Shown here in pieces: positions 34,999 through 44,077 of a stretch of 64,000 bases of DNA; within the stretch, counting starts at the first letter, position 1; each line of letters begins with the position of its first letter. Source of the stretch: Polyangium spumosum (lineage in GTDB: Bacteria > Myxococcota_A > Polyangia > Polyangiales > Polyangiaceae); contig NZ_WJIE01000001.1 in the NCBI RefSeq assembly GCF_009649845.1, positions 248,001 through 312,000 of the forward strand, given 5' to 3'. The translations under genes were made by a program, and so were the position numbers. The notes under the pieces are model-generated. The model did no database searches and was not told the origin of the DNA. It saw only the letters and a program-made list of their open reading frames with translations.

Positions 34999-36549
34999 TC
35001 AGGGTTTGGTGCTCGCCGCCGTATTCTCCGGCGGCATCTCGAACGTCTCGATCACCTTCTCGAGCTCGTCCTTCACGCTGGGGAACACCTCGGCCCGCGC
35101 GAACGCGATCACCTGGAACCCCCGGTCGCCGCGCGCGAAGAGCCCGTAATAATACACGAGCTTCATGCCCTCCGTGTCGGCGCGGGCGTGCAAGAGGCGC
35201 GCGTTCTTCGGGTCCGTGCGCAAGGGCTCGCGCGACTCGATCGTCCCACCCATGCGCTCCTTGATCGTGCTCGCCACCGCGTCCGTGTACTTCTCGAGAT
35301 CCACCACCGCGCCCGGCGCGTGCTCGGCCACCACGAAGACGTGCGCGTCCTTGTCCGGACGAACGATCCACCGATCCGCGAGCGGGTTGTCCTTCTTCGC
35401 GGCCTCGTCCTTGCGAAGCGCCCAGCGCTCGCTCGGGGGCAGCAGCGTGTAGTTCGTCGACACGCCCGTGAGCCTGCCGGCCGGCAGCGGCTCGGCGTCC
35501 GCGGGCAGGCCCGGCACCTCGTCGGTCGGCAGCTCGAACGACTCCACGAACGCGCGTAGCTCGGGCTCGGCCTGGGGGAACGACTTCTTCGGCGCGAACG
35601 CGAGGATCTGGTAGCCGCGCTCGTACGTCGCCACGACGCCCGTCAAGGTCTCGACCTCCATCCCGCTCGTCGTCGATCGCGTGTGCACGAGGCGCCCGTT
35701 CTCCGGGTGCGTGCGCAGCGGCTCGCGGCCCACGAGCTCGAAGGCCGTGGCGCTGGTCTTGCCGTTCTCGATCACCGCGTCGGCGAGGGCGTCGGGCAGC
35801 ACCAGCATGCCGGGCACCTTCTCGGCGATGACCATCACGTGCGCGTCGAGATCGGGCCGCGTGATCCAGCGATCCGCGAGCGGGTTGTCCTTCTTCGCCG
35901 ACTCGGGCTTGCGCATGCGCCAGCGATCCGAGGGCGCGCGGAGCTGGTAATGGGACGCGTCGCCCGTCACCACGCCCGCCGGCTCCGACTCGATGTCGCC
36001 CCGGGCCGTCCACACGAGCGCGGCGATCGGGTTCGTGCCCGTCAGCGTCGCGGACAGGCCGAGCACGTTGATGAGCGCGTAGACGCCGAAGAGCACGCCG
36101 CCCACGGCCACGCGAGGTTTGCCCGCGTCCCCGACGAGCAAGAGCAACAGCGAGCCGCTCACGACGACCTGCATCACGGCGAGGAACGGATCCTTGAACG
36201 CGAGCACGGCCGTCAGCACGATGAGCCCGAACACGACACGCACGATCGCCCACGGCAAGAACTTGCGATTCCTGGCGAGCAAAGAGATCCCGATCGCGAC
36301 GTCGATGATCGCAGGGAGAAACGTCCGGCCGGGGGAGGTGAGGGGCGTCGGATCCGGGTCGGGCGGCAGGACGGCCGCCTCGATCAAGACGAGCACGGCG
36401 TTCACGATGAGCAGGCCGCCGGCGATACGCTGGCCCGTCGTCACCACGTCCGGCGACCGCAGGACGGGCGGCGCGGGCAGCGGCGCCGTGGGGGGTGCAT
36501 ACGCGTTCGTCTCGGGGGGCTTCGGCGCGTCGGAGGCCGGGTTTGTCAT
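34999..36549 (-). CDS. Membrane protein with duplicated soluble domain
   Basis: 516 residues. After a Pro-rich cytoplasmic start, four hydrophobic helices fall between residues ~40 and 160 (e.g. VMQVVVSGSLLLLLVG). Two copies of a ~140-residue domain follow, beginning at SHYQLRAPSDRWRMRK (~195) and TNYTLLPPSERWALRK (~365), each with the same KKDNPLADRW segment. They resemble the small PsbP/DUF1795-type domain, though I am not sure. No catalytic motif is visible. The gene is convergent with the transglycosylase fusion, with seven bases between stops. Start ATG 36549. Confidence 0.7.
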   Translation of the reverse strand: MTNPASDAPKPPETNAYAPPTAPLPAPPVLRSPDVVTTGQRIAGGLLIVNAVLVLIEAAVLPPDPDPTPLTSPGRTFLPAIIDVAIGISLLARNRKFLPWAIVRVVFGLIVLTAVLAFKDPFLAVMQVVVSGSLLLLLVGDAGKPRVAVGGVLFGVYALINVLGLSATLTGTNPIAALVWTARGDIESEPAGVVTGDASHYQLRAPSDRWRMRKPESAKKDNPLADRWITRPDLDAHVMVIAEKVPGMLVLPDALADAVIENGKTSATAFELVGREPLRTHPENGRLVHTRSTTSGMEVETLTGVVATYERGYQILAFAPKKSFPQAEPELRAFVESFELPTDEVPGLPADAEPLPAGRLTGVSTNYTLLPPSERWALRKDEAAKKDNPLADRWIVRPDKDAHVFVVAEHAPGAVVDLEKYTDAVASTIKERMGGTIESREPLRTDPKNARLLHARADTEGMKLVYYYGLFARGDRGFQVIAFARAEVFPSVKDELEKVIETFEMPPENTAASTKP

Positions 36550-36604
36550 GGCGGGTGTGATGGTACGCCCGGTCCGGCCCGCCCGTCGATGGGGGATGGG
36601 CGCG

Positions 36605-38332
36605 TCAATCGCGGCAGCGTGGTTTTTCTGCCCAGCGAAGGACCTCGCGCTCGGCCACGGGCAAAAACCGGATCTTGCGGCCGCCGCCGCGGTCGGCGAC
36701 GACGATCTCGACGGGTTCGTCCGCGTCGCCGTCGCGCTCGGCCGGCACCTTGGACGAAAGCACGAACGCCCCCTCCTCGAGGCCCGCGCGCGCGGCCGCC
36801 GAGCCGGGGACGAGGCCGCGGATCATGGCGGGCGTCTTTTGCAGGCTCGCCTCGTCGAAGCCGAGCTCGTGGACCTTCGACTTCGTACGAGCTCGGTGGA
36901 AGCAGGGGCCGAAGGCGTCGCCGTCCAGCGTGATCTCGCCGTGCCCGCGCACCATGACCCAGTCGAGCTCCTCGCCGCGGGCGGGGCCGAGCTCGCGCGC
37001 GATGAGCTCCCCCAGGGCCGCGACGGGCAGGTCGACCTTGTTCTCGGCGGCGGCGCGATCGACGAGCGCGCGCACGAGATCGTCGAGTGATTTTTTCCCG
37101 CGCGAGGCCTTCCGCAAGGCCGCGTCGAGGGCCGCGGCGTAACGCGCGCCGCGCTGGTAGTCCTGCCGCGAGCGGGCGTGCGCCGGAAGCGCGCCGGCCG
37201 TGTTCACCAGCGTGCGCTCGAGGTCCGCGGCGAAATCGCGCGGGCCGATGAGCTTCTCGGCGAGCGCGATCTTGCGGGCGTAATGAACGGAGAACCCCTC
37301 GGAGAACCAGACCTGCTCGCGGCCGCCTTCGACGAGGCGGACGGCGCCGCCGATCCAGCGGTGGGCGAGCTCGTGGGCCGCGGCGATGGTGACGGCCGCG
37401 TCGAAGGGTCGGTCCTCGCCGATCCAGAGCCCGAACGAGCGGCCGAGCAACGCGCCGTCGTGCCCCTTTCCGAGGCCGGGCTCGGCGACGAGGAGGTACG
37501 AAAAATCGCCACGTGTCGCCGGGCCGGATCGAGGCGCGCCGCCGAAGAGGCGCTCGAGCGCGGCATGGGCGCGCGTGATGGTCGCGTGCGTGGCCTCGGC
37601 GTCGAACGCGGGGCGGCCGAGCAAGACGAGCCGATGCTCCTCGGCCGAACCAAACGTCCGGAGCCTGCCCGCGAGGTAGACGGCGTTCGCGAGCTCGGCC
37701 GGCGTCGCGCGGGCCTCGACGTCGTCGCCGACGCCGAACGAGCTCGCCCCCGAGGCGCCGGGCGCGAGGGCGCCGGGGCGGATCTGGACGTGCACGGGGA
37801 GCGGCTCGTTCGCGCGGGGCAGGAGCAGGAAGGTGTGGCCGACGCCGGAGAGGCGCTCGCGATCGAGGTGCAAGGCGAAACGCGCGACGTCCCTGGGCGC
37901 GGAGGCGACGCGGTAGGTGATCGCGAGGTGGGAGGTCGGGGCGCGGCCGAGGACGAGGATACGCTCGGGGCCTTGGTCCGCGCTCTCCTGCGTGGCAATC
38001 ACGCCCTCGCCGTCGCGGACGCGCACGCCGCGCAGCGCGGCCATTCCATCGATGCCGGCCCAGGCGCGGCTGATGGAGAGCTCCTTCGCGCGCGCGGCCT
38101 CCGGGCCGACGAGGTGAATTTCGACGTCGACCACGCCCCGATCAGGCCGCGGCGTGAGGCGCACGGTGAGGCCATCGGCGAGCGCGGGCAGGGGAGGGAG
38201 CGGCTCGGCGGGGCGCGCGGCGGCGGGATCTGCGGGCGCGGAGGAAGAGTCGCGGCAGGCGGGGAGCGCCATGGCGGCGAGGAGGACGGGAGGAAAAATG
38301 TTTTTCCAGGTGAAACGCACGGCCTTCCCCAA
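36605..38332 (-). CDS. M61-type gluzincin peptidase lipoprotein with C-terminal PDZ
   Basis: 575 residues. A signal peptide ends in the lipobox ALPAC with Cys26. After a beta-rich N-terminal domain, the peptidase active site HELAH is at 320-324 with third zinc ligand Glu345 in SEGFSVHY, the arrangement of gluzincins such as M61 (glycyl aminopeptidase). A PDZ-like domain fills about 495-560 (GLVPGSAAARAGLEEGAFVL). It should act in the periplasm or on the cell surface as an aminopeptidase; substrate unknown. Start ATG 38332, divergent from the DUF4091 gene 123 bases away. Confidence 0.85.
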   Translation of the reverse strand: MGKAVRFTWKNIFPPVLLAAMALPACRDSSSAPADPAAARPAEPLPPLPALADGLTVRLTPRPDRGVVDVEIHLVGPEAARAKELSISRAWAGIDGMAALRGVRVRDGEGVIATQESADQGPERILVLGRAPTSHLAITYRVASAPRDVARFALHLDRERLSGVGHTFLLLPRANEPLPVHVQIRPGALAPGASGASSFGVGDDVEARATPAELANAVYLAGRLRTFGSAEEHRLVLLGRPAFDAEATHATITRAHAALERLFGGAPRSGPATRGDFSYLLVAEPGLGKGHDGALLGRSFGLWIGEDRPFDAAVTIAAAHELAHRWIGGAVRLVEGGREQVWFSEGFSVHYARKIALAEKLIGPRDFAADLERTLVNTAGALPAHARSRQDYQRGARYAAALDAALRKASRGKKSLDDLVRALVDRAAAENKVDLPVAALGELIARELGPARGEELDWVMVRGHGEITLDGDAFGPCFHRARTKSKVHELGFDEASLQKTPAMIRGLVPGSAAARAGLEEGAFVLSSKVPAERDGDADEPVEIVVADRGGGRKIRFLPVAEREVLRWAEKPRCRD

Positions 38333-38399
38333 CAGCGCGGAGCGGGCAGGGTGATAGCAGAGCCGGGCGGAGGGCGGAACGCGTCTCGGCGCCGCGATC

Positions 38400-38430
38400 G
38401 CCGATCCCTCGCGTTTTCCCGCGGATCGGC
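38400..38430. promoter_or_regulatory. 8-bp inverted repeat in a divergent promoter region
   Basis: GCCGATCC (38400-38407) and GGATCGGC (38423-38430), perfect arms with a 15-base spacer, 26 bases upstream of the DUF4091 start and in the 123 bases shared with the divergent M61 gene. The symmetry suits an operator or a leader hairpin; no regulator is suggested by the neighbours. Confidence 0.35.
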
Positions 38431-38455
38431 CGTACCATCGGGCGCGGAGGTCCCG

Positions 38456-40747
38456 ATGCCCCGGCTTCGCTTCGCCCCGCTCTCGCTCGTGCTCCTCGCT
38501 TGTGGCTCCCAGGGCGCCCCGCCCGGCAATGGCAAACCACCACTCCCGCCTTGCACCGATTGCACGCCTTCCGGTGATCGCGCCTTCGTCCTGCCTTCGC
38601 CCGCGGGCGCGACGCTCTGGACCGCCACGCCCATGGACAAGGTCCTTCGCGAGGCCACGCCGCCCTCGCGGATGGGGGACGGCATCCGCATCTCAGCCGC
38701 CAAGAACGAGCTCGAGCCCTTCCAGATCGTCGTCCGCCCCGACGCGGCCGGGCCCGTCTCATTCAGCCTCAGCCCCCTCACCGGCCCCGGCACCCTCGAC
38801 GACGTCCGCATTCACCGCGTCGGGTACGTCCGCATCACGGAGCCCTCCGATCCTTCGTCGATCGTGAGCCCCTATGTGCCCGATCCGCTCCATCCGACGA
38901 GCTTCGGCGCCTCGCACGAGCTCGCCGCGGGCGAGAACCAGCCTTTCTGGATCACCGTCCGTGTCCCGCCCGGCGCGGCCGCGGGGGAGTACACCGCGAC
39001 CCTCACCGTCACGACGTCCGGCGGCACGGAGGTGATCCCCGTCTCGCTCCACGTCTACGATTTCGAGCTCCCCCAGAAGCTCGGCTTCGACGGCAACTGG
39101 AACACGAGCTTCCAGGCCCTCGGCGGCGGCGAGAGCCTGGAGAAGGTCCGCGAACTGAAGGACTTCTTCCACGAGCACCGCCTCGTCCCCGGCGGCGTCG
39201 CCTGGCCGGCCGGGCTCAATTACAATGGCGGCATCAACTACGATTGTGCGTCGGGCTCGTTCGTGGAGGAGAACAATCCTTACGACTTCTCCCAGCTCGG
39301 CCCCGAATACATCGACGGCGTGGGGTGGAACGGGGTCGGCTTCCCCTCGTTCCAGATCATGCAGTTCGTCGACAACTCGACCCCGCGGCCGCAGACGTTC
39401 TGCGGCGTCGATCGCGGTAGCGACCCCTTCGGCACGCCCGAGTACAACGCCGCGTGGCAGGAGCTGCTCGCCGCGATCGACGCCTACCTCGTGGCGAAGG
39501 GCTGGCAGGACAAGGGTTATTATTACGTGCAGAACGAGCCCCAGGGGCCGGAGGACTACGACGTCGCCGCGTTCCTCGCGAAGCTCGCCAAGGAGGCCGC
39601 GCCGAACCTGCGCATCGCGGTCAGCGAGGAGCCGAAGCCCGAGATCGCCGAGCACGCCTCGATCGGCTCCGGCCATTACGATCTCTGGTGGGCCGACCTC
39701 TCGCATTTCGATCCCAAGTACGCCGAGGTCCGCCAGGCGCTCGGCGAGGACGTGTGGTGGTATTTCCTCTACGGCGACCTCCCGCCGCATTTCAACCCCA
39801 TCACGATCGATCACCCCGGCATCGAGACGCGTATCGCCTTCTGGGCCGCGTGGAAGTACCGGATCCGCGGCTTCGCTTATTACTCCGTCACGGGCTGGGG
39901 GAGCGATCCCTACGAGGATCCGCGGCCCCAAGGCACGAACCAGAACGGCGACGGCTTTCTGCTGTATCCGCCCGAGGACGGCGCGATCGTGAGCAGCATC
40001 CGCTGGGAGCTGCTCCGCGAGGGCGCCGAGGACTTCGAATACCTCCTGCGCGCGGCCGGCGGCACGATCCCCCAGACGCCCGCGCAGGCCGCGGGTTGTG
40101 ACCTCTCGGCCGCGAGCGCGGTCTCCTCGCCGACCTCGTTCACGCGGGACGCATCCGCGCTCGCCCACCTGCGCGACGAGCTCGGCCTCTACCTCGAAGG
40201 CAAGGTCAACGGCTGCCCGACGCTCGTCTCCGCGCCCGAAGGCGCCCACCCGCGCGCCGCGTATCACATCAACTTCCAGGACCCGAACGGCGAGCCGTCC
40301 GCGAATCCGCTGGTTCTGGACGGCCACGAATGGATCAAGATCGGCTGGGAGGGTTATGACGCGAAGAAGGGGTACGGCTGGTCGGGCCCCCACATCGGCG
40401 ATCCGGGGATCATGTTGTACAAATACCTCGCGGACGCCCCGGTCTCCGAGCTCCAGAAGAGCGTGATCTACAACGATTACGGGCGCACCGACACCTTCAA
40501 CTGGGACATCGAGCAGGGTCAGTACGAAATCACGGTCTCCATCGGCTGGCACGATCGGACCTACGAGCAGCACCGCGTCCTCGTCGAGGGGCAGCCGCTC
40601 TTCGACTCCGTGGCCACGACGCCGGCCGAGCCCTACCGTGTCGCGTCGGTCGTCGTCGACGTGAATGACGGCAACGTCACGATGGAGGTCGGGCAGCAGG
40701 ACCAATACACGATGCTGAACTGGATGCGCATCGTGCCCGTCCCTTGA
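38456..40747 (+). CDS. Secreted DUF4091/GH123-like glycosidase-fold lipoprotein
   Basis: 763 residues. The lipobox LVLLAC ends the signal peptide near residue 14, followed by a short Pro-rich linker. Residues ~95-210 form a beta-sandwich (VRPDAAGPVSFSLSPL, VRVPPGAAAGEYTATLTV), then a barrel-like region with YYVQNEPQGPEDYD near 357 and PWKYRIRGFAYY-like features, as in DUF4091 proteins related to GH123. The final ~165 residues resemble a malectin-like carbohydrate-binding module (INFQDPNGEPSAN near 603 to EVGQQDQYTMLNWMRIV at the end). The role is probably degradation or binding of an external glycan. Start ATG 38456 with GGAGG five bases upstream. It is followed by another large secreted lipoprotein. 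Confidence 0.82.
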   Translation: MPRLRFAPLSLVLLACGSQGAPPGNGKPPLPPCTDCTPSGDRAFVLPSPAGATLWTATPMDKVLREATPPSRMGDGIRISAAKNELEPFQIVVRPDAAGPVSFSLSPLTGPGTLDDVRIHRVGYVRITEPSDPSSIVSPYVPDPLHPTSFGASHELAAGENQPFWITVRVPPGAAAGEYTATLTVTTSGGTEVIPVSLHVYDFELPQKLGFDGNWNTSFQALGGGESLEKVRELKDFFHEHRLVPGGVAWPAGLNYNGGINYDCASGSFVEENNPYDFSQLGPEYIDGVGWNGVGFPSFQIMQFVDNSTPRPQTFCGVDRGSDPFGTPEYNAAWQELLAAIDAYLVAKGWQDKGYYYVQNEPQGPEDYDVAAFLAKLAKEAAPNLRIAVSEEPKPEIAEHASIGSGHYDLWWADLSHFDPKYAEVRQALGEDVWWYFLYGDLPPHFNPITIDHPGIETRIAFWAAWKYRIRGFAYYSVTGWGSDPYEDPRPQGTNQNGDGFLLYPPEDGAIVSSIRWELLREGAEDFEYLLRAAGGTIPQTPAQAAGCDLSAASAVSSPTSFTRDASALAHLRDELGLYLEGKVNGCPTLVSAPEGAHPRAAYHINFQDPNGEPSANPLVLDGHEWIKIGWEGYDAKKGYGWSGPHIGDPGIMLYKYLADAPVSELQKSVIYNDYGRTDTFNWDIEQGQYEITVSIGWHDRTYEQHRVLVEGQPLFDSVATTPAEPYRVASVVVDVNDGNVTMEVGQQDQYTMLNWMRIVPVP

Positions 40748-40822
40748 GACGCAGCCGCATAACGCGTTACGCGGCCTCTTCCTCGTTTCCGGCGACTCCG
40801 CGATTTGTTACCGTCGCCGGTC

Positions 40823-43800
40823 ATGCGACGATCGACCTCCAGTTTCGTGACGGCGCTCCCGGTGCTCGCCGCCCTCGCCGCCGGGTGCGGCAGCAGCGGC
40901 GGGGACCCGACCTCCTCGGGAAACCCACCCACCGGCAGCGGCGGCGCGGGCGGGGCCGGCGGCCAGGGCGGCGACGGCGGCGAAGGCGGAATCATCCTCG
41001 CCGGCTCGGGTGGCGCCGGCGGCGGCGGCGGCCAGGGCGGCGGCGTGGACCTGTGCGTCGGCATCCAGTGCCCGGACGATCAGCGCTGCGAGGTGCTGCC
41101 GGATGGAAAACCCGGCTGCGTGAACAACGAGTGCGGCATGCTGAATTGCCTGCCCACCGAGGTCTGCGAGGTGACGCCCGGCGGCGGCGCCTACTGCAAG
41201 GACATCGCCTGCGCGCAGGACGTCGAATGCCCGCAAAACCAGTATTGTAATGGCACGATCTGCGTGGACGACGCCTGCGTCCCCGGCACGACGAGCTGCG
41301 TGGGCGACGAGCTTCAGGCCTGCGACGCGAATGGCAGCGGGGTGTCGGCGCAGTTCACCTGCGGCAGCACCTCGTATTACACGAGCATCTGCACGGACGA
41401 CGGCATGGGCGACGCGGCGTGCCCCTGCGAGGACGACTGGGATTGCCCGGCGGACACGGCCTGCGAGGCCGGCGAATGTGTCGGTACGGGCAAACCCGCG
41501 ACCTGCACGCTGCCGCCCGTGCCCTTCGCGGAGGTCCTGCCGAAGAAGGAGATCCAGTGGGGCGGGACCGGCGTCGTGCCGAACAACGTCGCGGTGAACG
41601 CGCCGTTCGCGGGATCGGCCCAGGTGAGCATGACGCCCGTCGTCGTGAACCTCGATGACGACAATGGCGACGGCCTCATCAACGAGCTCGATTTCCCGGA
41701 GATCGTGTTCACCACCTACCACGGGACCTCGGCCACGGCGCACGGCGTGGTCCGCGCGATCCACGGCGGCGGGCCGAACAAGGGCAAAGACTATTTCGCG
41801 AACGCGGGGACGAACGTCTGGCACGAGGGCGAGCCGCTGAACAAGGCGTGGCTGAACACGGACGGGATCGCGAACTCGACCGCCTCCATCGCGGCCGGTG
41901 ACCTCGACGGCGACGGCGTACCCGAGATCGTGGTGCCTTACGAGGTCGTCGCGGGTGTGTCGACCGGCGGCCTCGTCATCCTCGACAACAAGGGCGACAT
42001 CATCACGCAGACGGCGGTCAATACGTGGCCCTCGGCGGGGCACAACGTCCCGGCCGTGGCGATCGCGAACGTCGACGGCAAGGGGTACGCGGAGATCGTC
42101 GTCGGCAAACACGTGTTCACGGTCGACAAGGACCCGATGACGAACGAGCTCGTCTTCGTCGACAAGTTCTCCGGGCAGATCACGGTCAATGGCAACAACG
42201 GGCAAGGGCCCATCGGCTGCATCGCGAACCTCGTCGGGGACAACAAGCAAGAAATCGTGGTGGGCACGACGGTGTACAGGTTCCCCACGCCGCCCGCGGG
42301 CGTGGGGAAACGCGCCGATTGCGCGGCGGGCGACACGAGCGCATTTTGCCTCGGCCAGCTCGAGGTCGTCTGGGACGCGCAGGTGGTGAACGGGGCCGTG
42401 GCCGTGCCGAACCTGCAACGCGAGGGTTTCTGCGCCGTGGCCGATATCCTCGGCGCGGACGAGGCCGCGCCGCCGGGGCCGGACAACCCGCCCGACGGCA
42501 AGGCCGAGGTCATCCTGATCTCGCGCGGATATCTGGCGATCTACAACGGCGAGACCGGCGCGCAGCGCCGCTTCACGAACCTCGGCGCGGGCGACAACGG
42601 CGGCGCGCCGAACGTCGACGATTTCGACGGCGACGGCTTCCCGGAGATCGGCACCGCGTTCGGCTTGCGGTACATGATGATCGACCTGCAGGCGACGTCG
42701 GCGAGCTGCCCGGCCTGGCCAAACGCCTTCGACGACGCGATCGCCGGCGACAACGGAAACCCCGCCCGCGACCCCGGCGGCGCGTGTACGACCGACGCCG
42801 AATGTCAGGCGGGCGCCGTTTGCAACACGGCGAAGGGCTCGTGCGTGTGCCTGCACAACGGCTGGATGCGCGTCACGGAGGACAACTCGAGCCGCGTCAC
42901 GGCGTCGAGCGTCTTCGACTTCAACGGCGACGGCGCGGCCGAGACCATCTACAACGACGAGTGCTGGTTCCGCATTTACGACGGCGCGACGTCGGCGGTG
43001 CTCTTCAAGGAGCACTCCCCGAGCCGCACGCGCACGGAGAACCCGGTCATCGCGGACGTGGACAACGACGGCAACGCCGAGATCGTGTTCGCCTCGAACA
43101 ACGACACGAGCTCGTGCTCGGCGGGCTACAATTATCCGAATGGCATCGCCGTCTGGGGCGACAGCAGCGACACGTGGGTGCCGGCGCGGCGCATCTGGAA
43201 CCAGCACGCCTATCACGTGACGAACGTGCTGGAGAGCGGGGCGATCCCGCCGCTCGAGCCGGAGAGCTGGAAGCTCTACAATGGCCGCCGGTACAACACG
43301 TACCGCTCGAACCCGCGCTCGTCCGGCGTCGCGCCGGATCTCCGGGTCCCGGGCATGCAGATGTCGTCGCCGGACGCGGCGTGCGGGCAGCTCTCGACGA
43401 AGCTCGACATCACGGTGGAGATCCGCAACGACGGCGACGTGCGCGTGGGCCCGGGCGTGGTCGTCGCATTCTACGGCGAATGGATGGGCGGGGCGCCGAG
43501 CGAGCCGCTCTACGCGGACGCCGCGCAGACGCCGCTCACCGCGGTGCTCGGGACGAGCCTGGAGCCGGGGCAATCGATCCTGGTGACGGTGAACTACGAC
43601 GCGACGAACAATTCGCCCGGCACGTTGCCGGAGAAGGTGCGCGTCGTGGTGGACGACACGAACCAGGAGCGTGAATGCGTCGAGGACAACAACACGCTCG
43701 AGGCCGCGGTGGAGCCGGGGCAGGTGCAGCCGGATCTGCGCATCGACGTCGGGGCGGCGTCCGAGGGCACGTGCCCGGCGCCGACGGTCTCGGCGACGCT

Positions 43801-44074
43801 GTACAACGACGGATCGGCGCCGGCGAGCGACATCCTCGTGCGATTCTACGCGGGTGATCCCAACCAGGGCGGCACGCCCGTCCACGAGGAGACGATCGCG
43901 GGGCCGCTGGATCCGGGGCAAAGCGTCATGTTGAGCCCGAAGATGTCGAACTTCCCGCCGGGGCTCCTGGTGCTCATCTACGCCGTGGTGGATCCGCAGA
44001 ACACGGTGCTCGAGTGCAACGACGGAAACAACAAGGATGAGGCGAACGGGAAGGTGGTTTGCGGGATCAATTGA
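40823..44074 (+). CDS. Large secreted lipoprotein with FG-GAP/VCBS-like repeats and CARDB domains
   Basis: 1083 residues. Lipobox AALAAGC, then Gly-rich linkers (GGAGGAGGQGGDGGEGG) and a Cys-rich region (~80-235) with many short disulphide-type motifs such as CPDDQRC. The middle (about 260-810) carries repeated DLDGDGVPEI and DFDGDGFPEIG-type motifs, the calcium-binding strands of FG-GAP/VCBS repeats that build a beta-propeller. The last ~220 residues form two CARDB-like beta-sandwiches (DITVEIRNDGDVRVGPG and VSATLYNDGSAPASDIL). It is probably a surface adhesion or binding protein. An in-frame TTG at 40805 is an alternative start. The convergent TIM44-like gene ends four bases away. Confidence 0.82.
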   Translation: MRRSTSSFVTALPVLAALAAGCGSSGGDPTSSGNPPTGSGGAGGAGGQGGDGGEGGIILAGSGGAGGGGGQGGGVDLCVGIQCPDDQRCEVLPDGKPGCVNNECGMLNCLPTEVCEVTPGGGAYCKDIACAQDVECPQNQYCNGTICVDDACVPGTTSCVGDELQACDANGSGVSAQFTCGSTSYYTSICTDDGMGDAACPCEDDWDCPADTACEAGECVGTGKPATCTLPPVPFAEVLPKKEIQWGGTGVVPNNVAVNAPFAGSAQVSMTPVVVNLDDDNGDGLINELDFPEIVFTTYHGTSATAHGVVRAIHGGGPNKGKDYFANAGTNVWHEGEPLNKAWLNTDGIANSTASIAAGDLDGDGVPEIVVPYEVVAGVSTGGLVILDNKGDIITQTAVNTWPSAGHNVPAVAIANVDGKGYAEIVVGKHVFTVDKDPMTNELVFVDKFSGQITVNGNNGQGPIGCIANLVGDNKQEIVVGTTVYRFPTPPAGVGKRADCAAGDTSAFCLGQLEVVWDAQVVNGAVAVPNLQREGFCAVADILGADEAAPPGPDNPPDGKAEVILISRGYLAIYNGETGAQRRFTNLGAGDNGGAPNVDDFDGDGFPEIGTAFGLRYMMIDLQATSASCPAWPNAFDDAIAGDNGNPARDPGGACTTDAECQAGAVCNTAKGSCVCLHNGWMRVTEDNSSRVTASSVFDFNGDGAAETIYNDECWFRIYDGATSAVLFKEHSPSRTRTENPVIADVDNDGNAEIVFASNNDTSSCSAGYNYPNGIAVWGDSSDTWVPARRIWNQHAYHVTNVLESGAIPPLEPESWKLYNGRRYNTYRSNPRSSGVAPDLRVPGMQMSSPDAACGQLSTKLDITVEIRNDGDVRVGPGVVVAFYGEWMGGAPSEPLYADAAQTPLTAVLGTSLEPGQSILVTVNYDATNNSPGTLPEKVRVVVDDTNQERECVEDNNTLEAAVEPGQVQPDLRIDVGAASEGTCPAPTVSATLYNDGSAPASDILVRFYAGDPNQGGTPVHEETIAGPLDPGQSVMLSPKMSNFPPGLLVLIYAVVDPQNTVLECNDGNNKDEANGKVVCGIN

Positions 44075-44077
44075 TCC

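Noticed and set aside
37178-38455. Start of the DUF4091 lipoprotein far upstream at 37178
   Set aside because: The extra 420 residues lie antisense to the M61 peptidase gene and are Arg/Ala-rich; the ATG at 38456 has a good ribosome site and begins a signal peptide with lipobox.
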